A program made the translations under genes and the position numbers. A stretch of DNA of 64,000 nucleotides from Sipunculus nudus. Taxonomy: Eukaryota; Annelida; Sipuncula; Golfingiida; Sipunculidae. This document shows positions 22,443-35,029 of this stretch, piece after piece. The notes beneath the pieces are model-generated. The model saw only the letters and a program-made list of their open reading frames with translations, had not been told where the DNA came from and ran no database searches. Within the stretch, counting starts at the first letter, position 1; every line of letters starts with the position of its first letter. The DNA lies in contig CM049319.1 of NCBI GenBank assembly GCA_026874595.1, positions 58,662,917 to 58,726,916 on the forward strand. The letters run 5' to 3'.

Positions 22443-23570
22443 TTTGGTTTAAAACCAAATGATTGAGTATTATATGTTACTTGAATTACTGTAGTTGATA
22501 ATAATTCATTTGTGTGATGTTTGGAAAATATTTGAAGAATGGCCCATTTATACTATCTGGAACATTTTCACGAACTTTCAGTGATTTTTGCTTCCCTTGT
22601 TCCCTCTCCAAAGGGACACTGGCTGGTAACCAATAATTTTTAAGATTTGTCTAATAGCTCTGAGTTAATTCTTCCTATTATTGTAGAAACTTGGATGCAA
22701 GTTAAGAGATCTGTAATAACATTTTGTTCCAAGCATACTGATTACTACATTGTGAATAGTTGAGCCAGTAAATTGTAACGATCTGGGAAGATTCATAAAG
22801 ATCTATAAGTAGATAAGTTTATATGGCAGTTTAAACAAGTTTCAAACTTCTGTGTGTCGCCATAACCCCATCATGGTTCATGCATAGCACAGTGACTGTT
22901 TGGGCAATACTTAAAGGATTATAAAATATCCTGCTAAACGACCTTACCTTCATATTTATATTGGAAAATTCCCTAACGATATTTTCATTATGTGCTCTTG
23001 CTTCACCTTCCAGAAATTGGAAAAAAAACTGTATAGAGTGCCTGAATTTGAGCTGTATATTGTGTTCTAGTTTGAGGGAGATTGCTGTTCACAAATTTCA
23101 ATGAAACAATTACCAGGATTAAAATTTAAAATTGTGAGTGATTTTGCTCTTTGGCCAATTATGAAGTTATCAGTCCAAAAATGGAAACTCCAGGGATATG
23201 CATCATCCAAATTCCATTTAAGTATTTTCTTCCAGAAGTCAACAGTGCAGAAATCGCAACCAAAGGTTTCGTTTTAATCCAGACAAGTTATGGTAACCTC
23301 CATTGGGGGGGGGGGGGGGGGCTTTTAGGGGGTACACAAATATTTTATAAATTTCGATTTGGGGAGCGACCGGGGCATCCATTATAATATTCATCATCGA
23401 TAACGGTTAATCTATATTTCACAGTCTATATGCAAAAACGTATAAAATCACTTAGGTATTACTCTATAATCGGTCCATTTTGACTAAGTTCAGCTTTACC
23501 GATGACTTGTATTGATTGCCTTGATATCCACTCAATCACGATAATGAATAAATTTATCTCTTGTTTATCA
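22443..23570. other. Intergenic, non-coding
   Basis: Nothing recognised apart from an 18-base poly-G run near 23305-23321. Confidence 0.6.
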
Positions 23571-23930
23571 TTTGATAAACAATCCCACGATGGTGCTTAC
23601 GCACTCTACCCAGACGGGATTGTGTATCATGAATAATAATAAACCGACCAATGAGAGCGCCGATCTATCGGAATCCGCTCTGGCCTTGTCGACGGGAGTG
23701 GCTGACTGGGAAGACTGGTCTGGGAAGTTCCTCTGTGCTTGATTAAACAGCTAATTTACGCGGCTAGGGACCAGAACGCGAGTTAGTCCTGTGTCAGACG
23801 GAACCATTTTTGGCAGTTTTATGTGCATGCAAGAGATAAGTTCGTGGCACTCCGTCGGTTGCTGGGAAATTGATAATTGATAAATTCTCCGACAGTCGTT
23901 TCTTACCTTGTGATTTAATATTACTATGAG
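23571..23930. other. CpG-richer unique island
   Basis: This stretch has many CpGs (ACGCGG, AACGCGAG, GTCGACGG, GAGCGCCGATC) and a CCAAT at about 23649-23653, in an otherwise AT-rich intergenic region, and is not obviously repeated elsewhere in the window. It could be a promoter or enhancer of an unannotated transcript. No coding exon is recognised. Confidence 0.3.
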
Positions 23931-23947
23931 TAATGTTCGGTTCGAAC

Positions 23948-23998
<51 letters not shown>
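23948..23998. repeat. (TA)n microsatellite with ATGT tail
   Basis: About 24 TA units followed by (ATGT)n to 24027, read directly. Confidence 0.97.
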
Positions 23999-24002
<4 letters not shown>

Positions 24003-24159
24003 TTATGTATGTATGTATGTATGTATGTAAAAGGGGCCATGGAAACACGCTTGTTGGATTTCAACCGTGCGGGACCCGCAGTTCATGGCGGCATTTTATT
24101 GTATACCCAGACAAAGTCGGGATACTATGGTTTCACGACGGTCCCCCCGCCGCCGCCAC

Positions 24160-25380
24160 CGCAGAAAAACCTTGTGAGCGGGATAACTCAAAAAATATTT
24201 CACTGATCTTTTTCAAACTTTACATTTGTATAGATATAGGTAAGGGGACGAAGCCTATTTAAAATGGGGTCATGACCTATGCTGGGAGAGTGACCTTGAC
24301 CTTGAATAGGTCAAAATTTGTTGAAAATGACACAAATTCTTAAATATCTCAAGTACTCTTGCATGGACTGGTCCAAAAATCAAGGTGGCCGAAGATCTTG
24401 GATAGCCTTGTGATATACCGGAAACTGGTGGCGCCACCTATTATCCTTTTCTTGTTTTTGCGCCTTTTAATACCCCCATAATTGCCACTTGACAGTACTG
24501 TAAGCATTATAAGTCAAAAACTAATGGACAGATTTCTTTCATATTATGCACATGTAGAAAGATGGGTCATAGGATGAGGTCTATTTACATTTTGGTCATG
24601 ACCTTTACCATGAGAGTGGCCTTGACTTTTAATGTGTCCATATTTTGTTAAAATCACACACCTCTTATGATATCTCCAGTGTTGATAGCCATATGGATTT
24701 CAAACGTGACTTATGTATGGCCCACCACTGAAGTAAGAACCCTATAGGTTCTAGGGTCATGAGGTCAAAGGTCAAGGTCACTGGACTCGCATCTTAAAAG
24801 ACACTGTGGACGCATTTTAAACCAAACTTTCATCCCAGGTCTTCCATCTTGGATATATATCGCTAACTTGCCAATAGTGGATGATCCATATCAATTTTGG
24901 GGTCACAAGGTCAAAGGTCAAGGCCACAGGAGCTATCTATAAAAAAATTAGTTTCTGGATGATAATTCCTGCTTTTATTGATGTATTGATTTGAAATTTG
25001 ACTTATATATGGCCCATTGAAAAAGCAAGACTCCAATCGATTTTGGGGTCATGAGGTCAAAGGTCAAGGTCACAGGACACATCTTTAAAAAGATGGTTGA
25101 TGCATTTTCAGCCAAACATTTCATCTCAGACCTTCAATCATGCACATATCGTTCATCTGCCAATAGAGGAAGACCCCTATCAATTGGAGCCATCTGTCCA
25201 AAAATTAGTTTCTGGATGATAATTCCTGCTTTTATTGATGTATGGATTTCAAACTTGACTTGTATATGACCCATTGGAAAAGCAAGACCCGAATTGATTT
25301 TGGGGTCATGAGGTCTAAGGTCAAGGTCACAGTACACATCTTTAAAAATGGGGGCCTATTCTTAAAGGGGGGGGGGGGAT
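24160..25380 (+). repeat. AGGTCA-rich tandem/interspersed repeat
   Basis: Diverged units carry GGGTCATGAGGTCAAAGGTC near 24755, 24900, 25045 and 25305, each followed by a (T)GGA(T)TT-(A)CTTGTATATGGCCCA-like segment. The first part (CTTGTGAGCGGGATAACTC, 24170) matches 63051-63068. Each unit has adjacent AGGTCA half-sites, three intact at 24762-24780. It ends at a poly-G run (25369-25378). Confidence 0.8.
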
Positions 25381-25449
25381 ATTATAACTTGGGATTCTCT
25401 GGCACCTGCGGTGCCAAGAAATGTCTAGTTTTTAATCATCTTTAGGCAA

Positions 25450-26578
25450 GTTCAAGCTTTATTTAGAGACTGAAAAGCGACAGTCCTGCAACAGTTTCAT
25501 ATATGAAAAATATTTAATATAATATGATTTATAGTATTTAATAAAAATAATAATAAATCTTGTATGTTCAAAGATTATTTTTTTTTTAATTATATCAGAT
25601 CTTTCAAAATATAAGCCATTTATGAATAGTGTCGTTTGTTGTTGACTTAGGATCCCATCCAAATATTAAGATCTTGCGTACATTATTTGATTCAACTAAT
25701 TCACATTATAATGGTTATACTCTGCGTTTAGGTCTTTTGTATTGTGAGATCACGAAAATAAAACCCTCGTGAAGTACTTTAAAAGTGTAAAATAACGAAA
25801 TTTTTATCCCTGTGAATATATAAAGCCAACCACAATATGTGTGTGGTCTTGAGGTTGTTAATTATTAATAACATCAGAAGTAACCTCTAAAGGTGTGTAT
25901 GGCCAGTGCACATTTATTATTCATCTGTTACTGCATACATGTATAACAAGTAAATACTTGATCCTATATAAACAAACCGTGTTGCCACAACATATTTTCA
26001 ACGAATAAAGCGCGTCTTGCCCTCTGCGGATAAGTTGCGAAATTTTAAATACAAGCAAGAGATTAATTAAAGCTGCACTATATATTCTAATAAGTTCTAA
26101 TGCATTGTTAATAATTTGGACAAGGTTGGAGGTTAAGCCGACTATGCTATTATCGGTCATGTGCAATTTTAGCATCCGGTCTCAATGTAAGAAAATGTAA
26201 TCCGATCATTTCTCTTATATCTAATTAGTGTATTTATCGCGTATTCATCGTACTCCATTACAGTTTTTTATCTTTTATATATCCATTTAAGCACGGTTAA
26301 TATATATGAACCTTACAAAGTTAGAATTAACTCGAAAACCGTATATAACCGTGTATGACTGAGCTCAGCTGTAGGCTCTAGATTTATAATCGACTATTAG
26401 ACGGTTGAAACTTTTGCATAAATTATAAACGTTGGTAAATATGTCTTGAAGAATATCAAATTAAGATAAAATGCAATTTTATTAGATTGGAAAAATATCT
26501 ACATTTCCCCCCTCCCGGGCGAAAAATCTATCCTTTTTTCGCAGTGTTTCCCTTTCAATTAAGTGCGCGTGAACTGGC

Positions 26579-26580
<2 letters not shown>
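25450..26580. other. Intergenic AT-rich stretch
   Basis: No gene, RNA or clear repeat recognised. Confidence 0.55.

Positions 26581-26643
<63 letters not shown>
26581..26643. repeat. (TA)n microsatellite
   Basis: About 31 TA units, read directly. Confidence 0.98.
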
Positions 26644-26645
<2 letters not shown>

Positions 26646-27047
26646 CACAGTAGATCTAGCAGGTCTAACTTATGATGGTGGAGGGATGCCATTTTAAACC
26701 GAATCCCTGAGTTCATACAGACCCTATATATGTGCGTGAAAATCTTGCATGTACGTATGTATATATAAACGCATGTGTATACGCTTACGCACACATAAAA
26801 ACACCATAGCTACAGAATCATAGGAGCGGTTTTTTAAGCATAAACGAGAACATGGACTTCCATACTCAGCTTTATTACTCCCCCCCCCCGGGGAGAATTG
26901 TTACCTTTTCACTTGCGATTAATATGTTCCTTATATAGGAATAACACATTGACTGGAAGATTTTACAATTGATCTTCACCTAGCACACCTGGTTATTGAA
27001 ATGATAAAAAATAAAACCCTGGACAAAGAGACTTTGTGTTCATTTGA

Positions 27048-27093
27048 TCGGGGGAGGTGGGGGAGGTGGGGGGGGGAGGGGGGGGGGGGGGGC
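27048..27093 (+). repeat. Poly-purine G-rich tract, G-quadruplex-like
   Basis: Several runs of four or more G separated by A or T, then a run of about 18 G. The pattern exceeds the four G-tracts needed for a quadruplex. A C-rich run (26880-26889) lies nearby. Confidence 0.85.
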
Positions 27094-27330
27094 TCGGTCT
27101 CTTCTTTATGTACTTAGTGGGAGCGGCCAACTGAGCAAGCGGATTGCATGTACCTGCATTAACACATTAACTGGACCCTAGTGCGCCCTGATATTTTTCG
27201 TAAGTAAAGAAGTTATTTTTATATACACATTTACACAGAGTCCCTTCTCCTTCAAATTGTGAAGTCCTCAGGTGTAGCCCGCTCGGCTCCACATGTAAGT
27301 GCTTGGACATCACTTTAAAAGCATTAGTAT

Positions 27331-28672
27331 TTCAGGCCCGTAGGCTGACTCCTGAGTGGGAAGGTTCGTTTACACTGATGATGGAACCTTTATATATATA
27401 TATATGCCCGATGTTTTCTTTAAACGAAATAAAAACAATCCAAATAAGCTAATATAAGCGAATTTTCCTTTTTCTCGCCGTGTGTACTCAGAACGTCCCA
27501 TCCAAAGCGTTTCGCAAGCTTCTGCTACAGCACAAGTATGCATGGTCATAAAGAGGCTGTATATACGTGTACACTAAACAAAAAAGTGCATTGGCATCCA
27601 TTTCATTTCAGATTTAAAAAAAGAAAACAACTATATTTATTGTCAAACTCACACCTCAGTCATCTTATATTCTCCGGTAGCTGTCAAATCGAGTGATTAT
27701 CACGTTAACTGACAATTAAATGAGGTTACTTGAAATTGATATCATTCAATGCAGATAACTTGTAGAATAACATTCTTGGAAAGAAATGAACGATGTTTGT
27801 TGTTTCTAGCTTTACTTTAAATTTGCATAAATATAAAAAAGGACCAGCAGGCGAGGCAGTTAGAAGCTGTCCGAATTATATTCAAATTCTTTGACAAATG
27901 AATCAGTATATAGGACAGAACTGGGCCGGAGCTGGAACTTTAAGGAATCAATTAAGACCCGGGGCATTTCTGCGAGTTCTGAATAAAAACAAAATGTGTA
28001 GACTGGACAATTAAGGGGGTGTATAGCCTAAAAACTGACAAAATAAAAGATCAAAGTAACTTAAAGAGCCTTGGTTAATGAAATCCATGTTAATATTAAA
28101 CATATTAAATGATAATTATGTCATTCATCAGTCCATACAGGCAAGGGGCACACGTGCACACAGCAGGTGTGCTTCACCTCGCCATATATCTATATACCAA
28201 ATCGCCAGCTTGCCCTCCGGTACACTTTGGAGGTGGCCTGCTCCCTGATCTGGATTACTCATAAATTATATAGCATTACCCCCCTAAAAACTCCCATACC
28301 TGACCATTTTTTTATGGCTAACTGCATTAGAATTTCAGAACCAATAGCTATAATCCATGTATTCATGGTATTTGAAAATTTAATCAACAGTGATTACAAG
28401 AAAACATGCAATAGTCAAAGTATAGGGTGAAATTCATGGTAGTGATTTTACATGTGTTGATTAAGTTTAAAAGTACATTGAATTTCTGACGTAAGCTCCG
28501 GTGTATATACTTACATCTAAATTAACTGTAGTTATTTTAATTCTGTATGAACTGAGCTCCAGCTTAAGCGGTTAACATATTAATTGAGTAAAAATATTCC
28601 CGAGCAAACACATGATCCAGTCCATAATTGTTTTTAATTACTCAATACTGACATAATTTTTCTCATAATTTT
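27331..28672 (+). repeat. Left arm of a large inverted duplication
   Basis: Reverse-complement similarity to 35030-36483 with small gaps. Shared blocks are CAGGCCCGTAGGCTGACT at the outer end, GTCCCATCCAAAGCG near 27490, GAATCAGTATA/GGACAGAACTGGGCCGGAGC near 27900, the CTTGCCCTCC...GGAGGTGGCCTG block near 28210 and ACACATGATCCAGTC near 28605. It contains a short (TA)n near 27393-27404 where the right arm has a 78-base one. Confidence 0.9.
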
Positions 28673-31020
28673 GATCAAATTTGTTTAAAAGTTGGCTGTG
28701 TCAAGTGTAACATTTTACATGGCACAAATTCATAAACATTTACATCTGCCGAGAGATATTTCGATTTCAAGTAAACTTTTGCCAAGGATAACTTGGTTAA
28801 TTAACCTGGTAGTTGTCGGTATAATTTATAAATTTAAGCAGAGCTGCACACTAAATATTAATAACTGGTGTCCATATCCAACCTATGTGTGAGGTTAGTC
28901 CATGAATGAATTGAATAGACACGTCATTATTTTAAATATATTTATAAATAAACTTATGGACATTTCAACGTAATATCTAGCAAAAATGTCATACCACCAA
29001 CACTTTTCCATGTTTGGCAACGGACCAAGATATAATCATTATCTAGCTGTGACATAATGTTTAGTTTTGAAGACGGATACGTGCTGCCATTAAACTGCTG
29101 CTGGGGAACTAAAGGTGTTATTTTTACATGGTATATTCAGTATGTTAGTGGTTTTGTCTGATATTCTGTATGTTCCTGCATCTTGAATAGCTTTGTCGTA
29201 CACAATATTGGTGGCACCACCTACAGTTCTTCTAGTACATCAATGTGCAGACTGTGCACATCTCAGGAGAGTTTTGACGTATCGGCCAGAATTTTGCATG
29301 TATTACATCTTTGATAGTTTTTTAAAGCCCCAATAGTTGCGCCATCTAAAATAGTTTGGCTTAGCGTACATCCGTGTTCATGTCGCAGGAGTGATTCGGC
29401 GTATCAGCCTGAAATTTTGCATATCCATACATTTTGGATAGCTTTTTCGCACACAGACTAGTTTTGCCACTTGCGTTGTGTACATTCAAGCCCATATCTC
29501 AGGAGTGGTTGGACGTATTAGTCAGAAATTTGGCATATCCATGGATCCTGGGTTACAGAGTCTTGTACACCAGACTTGTGGTGCCAACTACAACCCTTTT
29601 GCGTGGTGTCCATTTGTGCTTCTATCACTCCCTTCTTATTCTCATTTTTGTTAGACAACAGTTTCCACAGAGCATGACTTGTGGCGCCATTTATGTAGCA
29701 TGTCGGTAGAAATGGGTCTCAAGGCAAGATTTAAAAGGTGGTATTGCCAAAATCGGGGGATACTTCAGTGTATCTGATGTATCTGATGCCAGTGTCTGAT
29801 GCATTGACATTCCATGCCTCACTAAGTTCATGCCCATGTCATTTAGCGGATACGCAAAGGCTGATTTCATCTGCCTATATACTTATTTTTTTAATGGTCA
29901 ATGGAAATTCGTCTGTACAATGTGGGTTTATCAGCTGAAATTATTAAAATATACGGAAGTTCGGAACTTGTGTGTGAAGGAAAGATCTGGATATTCTCGT
30001 AACCGTTCTGCAAACGGTAGATGGTGGAGTATCTGTTCATTGTATTTGCAGAACCAAGTGTGGTAACACTTCTGTGTATGGAGAAGAGGTGTCAGACCAT
30101 CAGTTAAATGGGAACGCTTTATTTGTCTGATAACATTACAACAGGCTTGGGTCAAGTACCTGTTTGTGTAAATGGTACTCGTACAATATTTTTACTTCTT
30201 ACTTGGTACATGTACTCGTCACACATGTCCTTAAAAAATAATCAAGCATATTTTAAATAATGGTCAAGGATTAACATCAGGGAAGGATTACGCCTGATGT
30301 ATATTCCATTGCATCGGTTCGTAAAAGGCCTTTAGGAGCCTGTTTTGGTTAAATCACAGATACCTCAAGAATGGTTTAATGTACTGGCCCTCATGTCCAC
30401 ATGGGTGAGGCCACCTACAATTTTTTTTTTCGTGGAATACATGTATATACATACGTGTCAGAAATTCTGCATGTACATGGATATTGGATTGCTTTACTTC
30501 TCGCAAGGACCGGTGGCGCCACCTATTATTTACTGCTTTGCCTACATTGATCGATGCACTGGCCGTAACAACGCTATCGATGCACCAGGCTCAGGAGTGA
30601 TATGATGTATAAGCCGATAAATGTGTACGTCCATAAATGTTTGAAAACTTGATCTCAAACACAAGATAATAGTGTGCGAAGGGTCCATCTGTGCTTATAT
30701 TCCGAGTAAAATTCACGGGTATTTCATTCTAATGTGTCTTGTTTACAACTATCAGAATGACTTGCGGCGCCCCCTTGTGGCATGTCATGTCAATTAACAA
30801 GAGTCTCAAGCAAGTTTTGGTAGTATTGCTTTAGTCTTGGGATTCTTTAGCATTTCTGATGGCAGAAATTTCGCAGGCTCCCATGTCAGAAGATATTCTA
30901 TGCCTTACTTAGTCCATGTCGATGTGATTCGACGGATACACTCAGTTGCTTGTCGTCTGTCCGTATTTGTGCTAATAGATGAGCGTCATGATCACCTATA
31001 GTGTTCGGGTAGAGTGAACA
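28673..31020. repeat. Degenerate GGCGCC-cored repeats
   Basis: Between about 29180 and 30800, diverged cores (GGTGGCACCACC at 29210, GTTGCGCCATC, TGGTGCCAAC, TGGCGCCATTT, GGTGGCGCCACC at 30512) recur, the first ones roughly 125 bp apart, with repeated 'TTTTGCATGT' and 'CAGGAGTG' words. Open frames here follow the repeat and are not genes. 28673-29180 shows nothing recognisable. Confidence 0.6.
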
Positions 31021-31127
31021 TGAATTGTGTGTGTGTGTGTTTTAAAATTAAATCAAATTCAAGCCAGAGGTTCCATAGGAACACCATTTAAGATAATTAA
31101 TTACGTATTGTTACATTTATCTTTTAG

Positions 31128-31229
31128 GATAATGAAAATGACCTTTATTCAAGTTTCTTGCCAACAAATCACACCTGAACCTCTCAGTGTCAGTGCCGCT
31201 CAGCAGGTGACGCTAGTGAGATGGAAAAG
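31128..31229 (+). other. Exon-like fragment, unrecognised
   Basis: A pyrimidine-rich acceptor (ATTTATCTTTTAG), 102 nt open in one frame and an AAAAG|GTATGT donor. The translation includes MKMTFIQVSCQQITPEPLSV and ends VRWKR. Symmetric phase would allow it to be an internal exon, but no partner exon is found. It may be chance. Confidence 0.2.
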
Positions 31230-31347
31230 GTATGTTCAGTGGATCTGAATCTACTATGACGTAATTCATTTTGAAAATGAAATTCCAACGGTAAAGAAAT
31301 ATCAATAGTAATCAAATAAAATAAAATTCATATTTTTCTTAAAATTA

Positions 31348-31599
31348 TTATGAAATAGATTTCTGTTGTTGTGTGGCCACCTTGACATCCCCGCAAGGAT
31401 ACCCTTTCATTGTTTTACATGTGCACGCATCCGTAACACGAGTTCCCCTGGGCATGCAGTTATTGAACAGATACTGCACCTGATGCCGATGGATAGGATG
31501 GCATCTACCCTGTAACAACGGAATAGCTCCCACCACAACTTTAATGGCTTGTTCTTTGAGTGTAACTCTAACCCTGAACGAAATTTCAATAAAATGCAT
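31348..31599 (-). other. Unrecognised 83-codon open frame
   Basis: From ATG 31599 to a stop at 31348. The translation starts MHFIEISFRVRVTLKEQAIK and has four cysteines (RCHP, NNCMP, ACTCK) plus GYPCGD. Its composition is more protein-like than other frames in this region. No family recognised and no flanking exons found; it could be an old gene fragment. Confidence 0.2.
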
Positions 31600-32049
31600 C
31601 CATAGGCCTAATGTTTTGCGAAGTTTCTTGTAGGTAAACCGTGAAACCAATCAACCAACGAACCAAGAGGATAACATGATACCTTCCTGGCGGGGTGCAT
31701 TTAGAAGGGGTGCAGGGGGTACGTATCCCCTCTCTTTCGACAAAATGTCTTGGCATTAGAGTAAAACACTGATAAGTATAAGTCGCGCTTCCTTTCCTAT
31801 AAGATGTGTATAATGTAAAGTTACTAGTACTCCCGGTACACTAGGTAACCTGTGTTTAATTTCGAGCAACCCCCCCCCTCCTTTTTCTAGATCCTGTATC
31901 CTTCCCTGAATGAGCCCGGAGCAGCAGTTACGGTAATTATGAAGAACACCGTTTGCATACTTCTGAAATAGTCTTGTACTGATGCATGATACTATACCTT
32001 GGTTAAGTTAGAAAGTAGTCAAAGACCACGTGCATACCTCCGCCAGGCA

Positions 32050-34060
32050 TGTGCTACAAGGGCACAGGGAATGTAACGATGCCCAATTTAGGCTGATATA
32101 TCAAATCTCTCCTAAGAAAAAGCAGGGACATAAACTGCGCAAAAAAATTATTGTAGGTGGCGTCACCAGTCTTGTTTATGACGAAGCTATCCGATATGTA
32201 TAGATATGCACAATTTCAGGCTAATATATCAAAGCCCTCCTGAGAAATAGGCAAAGGCACATACTGTGCAAAAATCATAGAAGGTGGCGTCACCATTCAT
32301 GAGTACGGAAAAGCCATCAAAGATGCATTGACAGGCAAAAATTTCAGGGAGATACATCAAACTTCTCTTGAGTCAGGTGCACTGAGCTTACCATGCTCAG
32401 CTGAGGCAGGCATTTGCCCAAAGTCAAGCGAAGCTATTTTCTAGCTGCAGCTACTGCACTGACTCTTGTACCTGTACCTGTCTGCACTGAGTGAACTCTT
32501 GACCTGTTGCAAAAGCTGATGCAGTTGGTAGTCTACCAAACCTATAAATAGTCTACCAAACCTATTAATAGATCCAGGCTTTGCTAAATCTGAAATAGTT
32601 GGCAGTCGGCGAAGCAATTTATAGATACAGACAGACTTTTGGCATGTTGCCAAATCTTTTTATACATACTGAAAGACTATGGCTGTGATTCTTTTTTTCA
32701 AGCTGCATATTCTTAATTTTAAGAATAATAACAGAGGCCTATTGAAAGCAAAATCAGAATACATGTATATTTTATTCATGGATTTATCTTACACATAAGG
32801 TGGATAGGGAACCAATTATTTATGTTGCCTGTACAGCTATGCTTATATACCTGTTAATACAATAAATCTTCTAGCTTTGTTCACCAAAGTGTCTTATAGT
32901 CCTTTCATTGTTAAAGGTCCAATAATTCTGCCAAAAACCATTCAAGTAAACTTGAAAAGGGCCACCTAGGAATACCTTTTGTGCAATGTTACAGAAGTTG
33001 AAACAACAGTTTCACAGAAGAAGACTATTGCAGCCCTCAGTTTGAAATAGGATTACTAATGGCCACAAGACCAACTTAATATGACTCTACAAAAAATCAA
33101 TAAACCTAATCTATTCTTAAACTATTGGAAGGGTTCTTCCAACTCTAGGATAATTCTTGTGGAAAAATTGAATCATTCAGCTTGATAGTTTCATCATTAA
33201 ACATTTTAAGCTGAAAGAGGCTAAAATTTGCCCGTAAAAAAACAGGTTGATGTAGGTGGCGCCACGAAAACCTCAGTTTAAATTATGAGTCATGTGACCA
33301 ACATTTGCACAAATTCAGGTGATGCTAGAATCTGTTAATTCTGAGATTGATAAGCCTACTTGGCAAATTCACTCATATCAAATTCCTGTAACTCGGCCAA
33401 ATTCCTCGAACCCAAACCATTTGACCAAACTTAAGAAAGTTCGTATCTGGAATAATTTCTGTGAAATATTTCAGAGAAGATCATTTTCAAAGGTTTTCAA
33501 GCTTTCCCCCGTAAAATGTAAGTTAATGCAGGTGAAAAGACATAAAGACCTCAATCCCACAACATTTGATATGCGACTTGATTTTTCCATAAAATTTGGG
33601 GATGCTAGCTTCGGCTCTTCCTGCGAAAGTAAGGGTTAATGTACTGCTGACTGATGACTCTTGTACAAAAAAGATCGATGCGGGTGGCTATAAATACCCC
33701 AATTTCAAATATGACTCATGTGATCAACATTTGCATAAAATTTGGTGATAAATATAGCTCCATCCGTTTCTGCTATTGTAATTTTATAATTTAGTATGCA
33801 TTTTTCGCCAAATAACTAAGTTTAGCTCCCCGTACATAGGCCCAACTCGGCCAAAAATCACCAACTGGAACCATTCAAACAAATTAGAGAGAGATCTCTG
33901 GGATCGTTTCTGTGAAAAATGGAACAATTTGGTTGAACATTTTTCAGATTGAAGATTTTTAAGCCTTTAAACTATAAAATCTAAGTAAATGGTGACAGAA
34001 AAAAAAGCAAAATCCGAATGCTTAAAACGGAAATCTGCTCGCATAATTTTGAAAAAAAAA
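32050..34060 (-). mobile_element. Third copy of the composite repeat
   Basis: Same order of landmarks as 2160-5400: TGATATATCAAA..CTCCT, GGTGGCGTCACCAGTC, the TGAGTGAACTCTTGACCTG segment, GTTAAAGGTCCA, GAAGAAGA..GCAGCCCTCAG, GTAGGTGGCGCCACGA and TAAAATTTGGTGAT. It lies between the two inverted-duplication arms. No intact reading frame. Confidence 0.7.
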
Positions 34061-34088
34061 ATGCTAAAATACACGGGCCTGTGGCTGG

Positions 34089-34107
34089 GGGGGGGGGGGG
34101 GGGGGGG
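34089..34107 (+). repeat. Poly-G tract
   Basis: A 19-base uninterrupted G run. 34110-35029 beyond it is AT-rich with no recognised feature. Confidence 0.97.
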
Positions 34108-35029
34108 TTCGGTGGGTTCGGAGAGCATCTGAGTTCCACCTGACGAATACAAATATGCTATAATCTTGGAAAATTATACAGAACTTTATGTTCAACCCCT
34201 TCTGTCCGGTTCCATGCATGTCCTCACAGGGAAAATCTATATTTCTGTATAAATATTGTTTATAGCGGCCTCTTTTCTTTAGCTCTGTCAGGGATGTAGA
34301 TTGCAAGTACAGTTAAAAATGTACTTGTTTTCACCTCTAAAACAAGCTTTAAATAACTCGTTAACTGCTTGCTTCTGATTATAGTCCAGAAACTGGATGT
34401 TTATTGCCGTGTAAGAGGGGATAAAGAAAAATTTGTTGATTGCCCCTCCCCCCTCCCCCCTATGCAAAGAGGGCAGTAGCACCCTCTTGTTTCCGGGCCA
34501 ACGGGTGTTACTAAGGCCACTTTGTCAATAGAGCACAGGGGGTATACGTGCCAAGGGATCAAACCAAGCTTGATTCCTTAGGAATAATAAATAAAGGAAG
34601 AAACCAAACAAAAAGTTAAAATATATAGATATTTATAAATGAGCTTTGGGACTTTTTGATTTGTTGGTGTTGTAAAATAAAAGGAGGGCCTTGCATATTG
34701 CTTCGTTAGTTCAGAAGACTATATGGCGATGACCCACTGTCTGTAGTCGTCCTATCAGCAGTTTATCTGCTCGTTAGATTAGCATGTTTTTTACATCGTT
34801 ACCTACGGATTTGAAATTTTACATATAGTACGATGTACAGAAGTTCTATACCAAACCGGAAACTAGGTCAGTGTGCTTTGTTCCTTTGAAAAATTAAACT
34901 CAACCAGTTTGCATTCAAAACCTATTATAATAATTCAAACCGCCTTGTATAAAAAATGTTTAGCTTGTATTGTTCTGATTAAGGCAGTTAAGGGCACAGA
35001 GCTTTTCATTATATGTCCGATGTATATAT

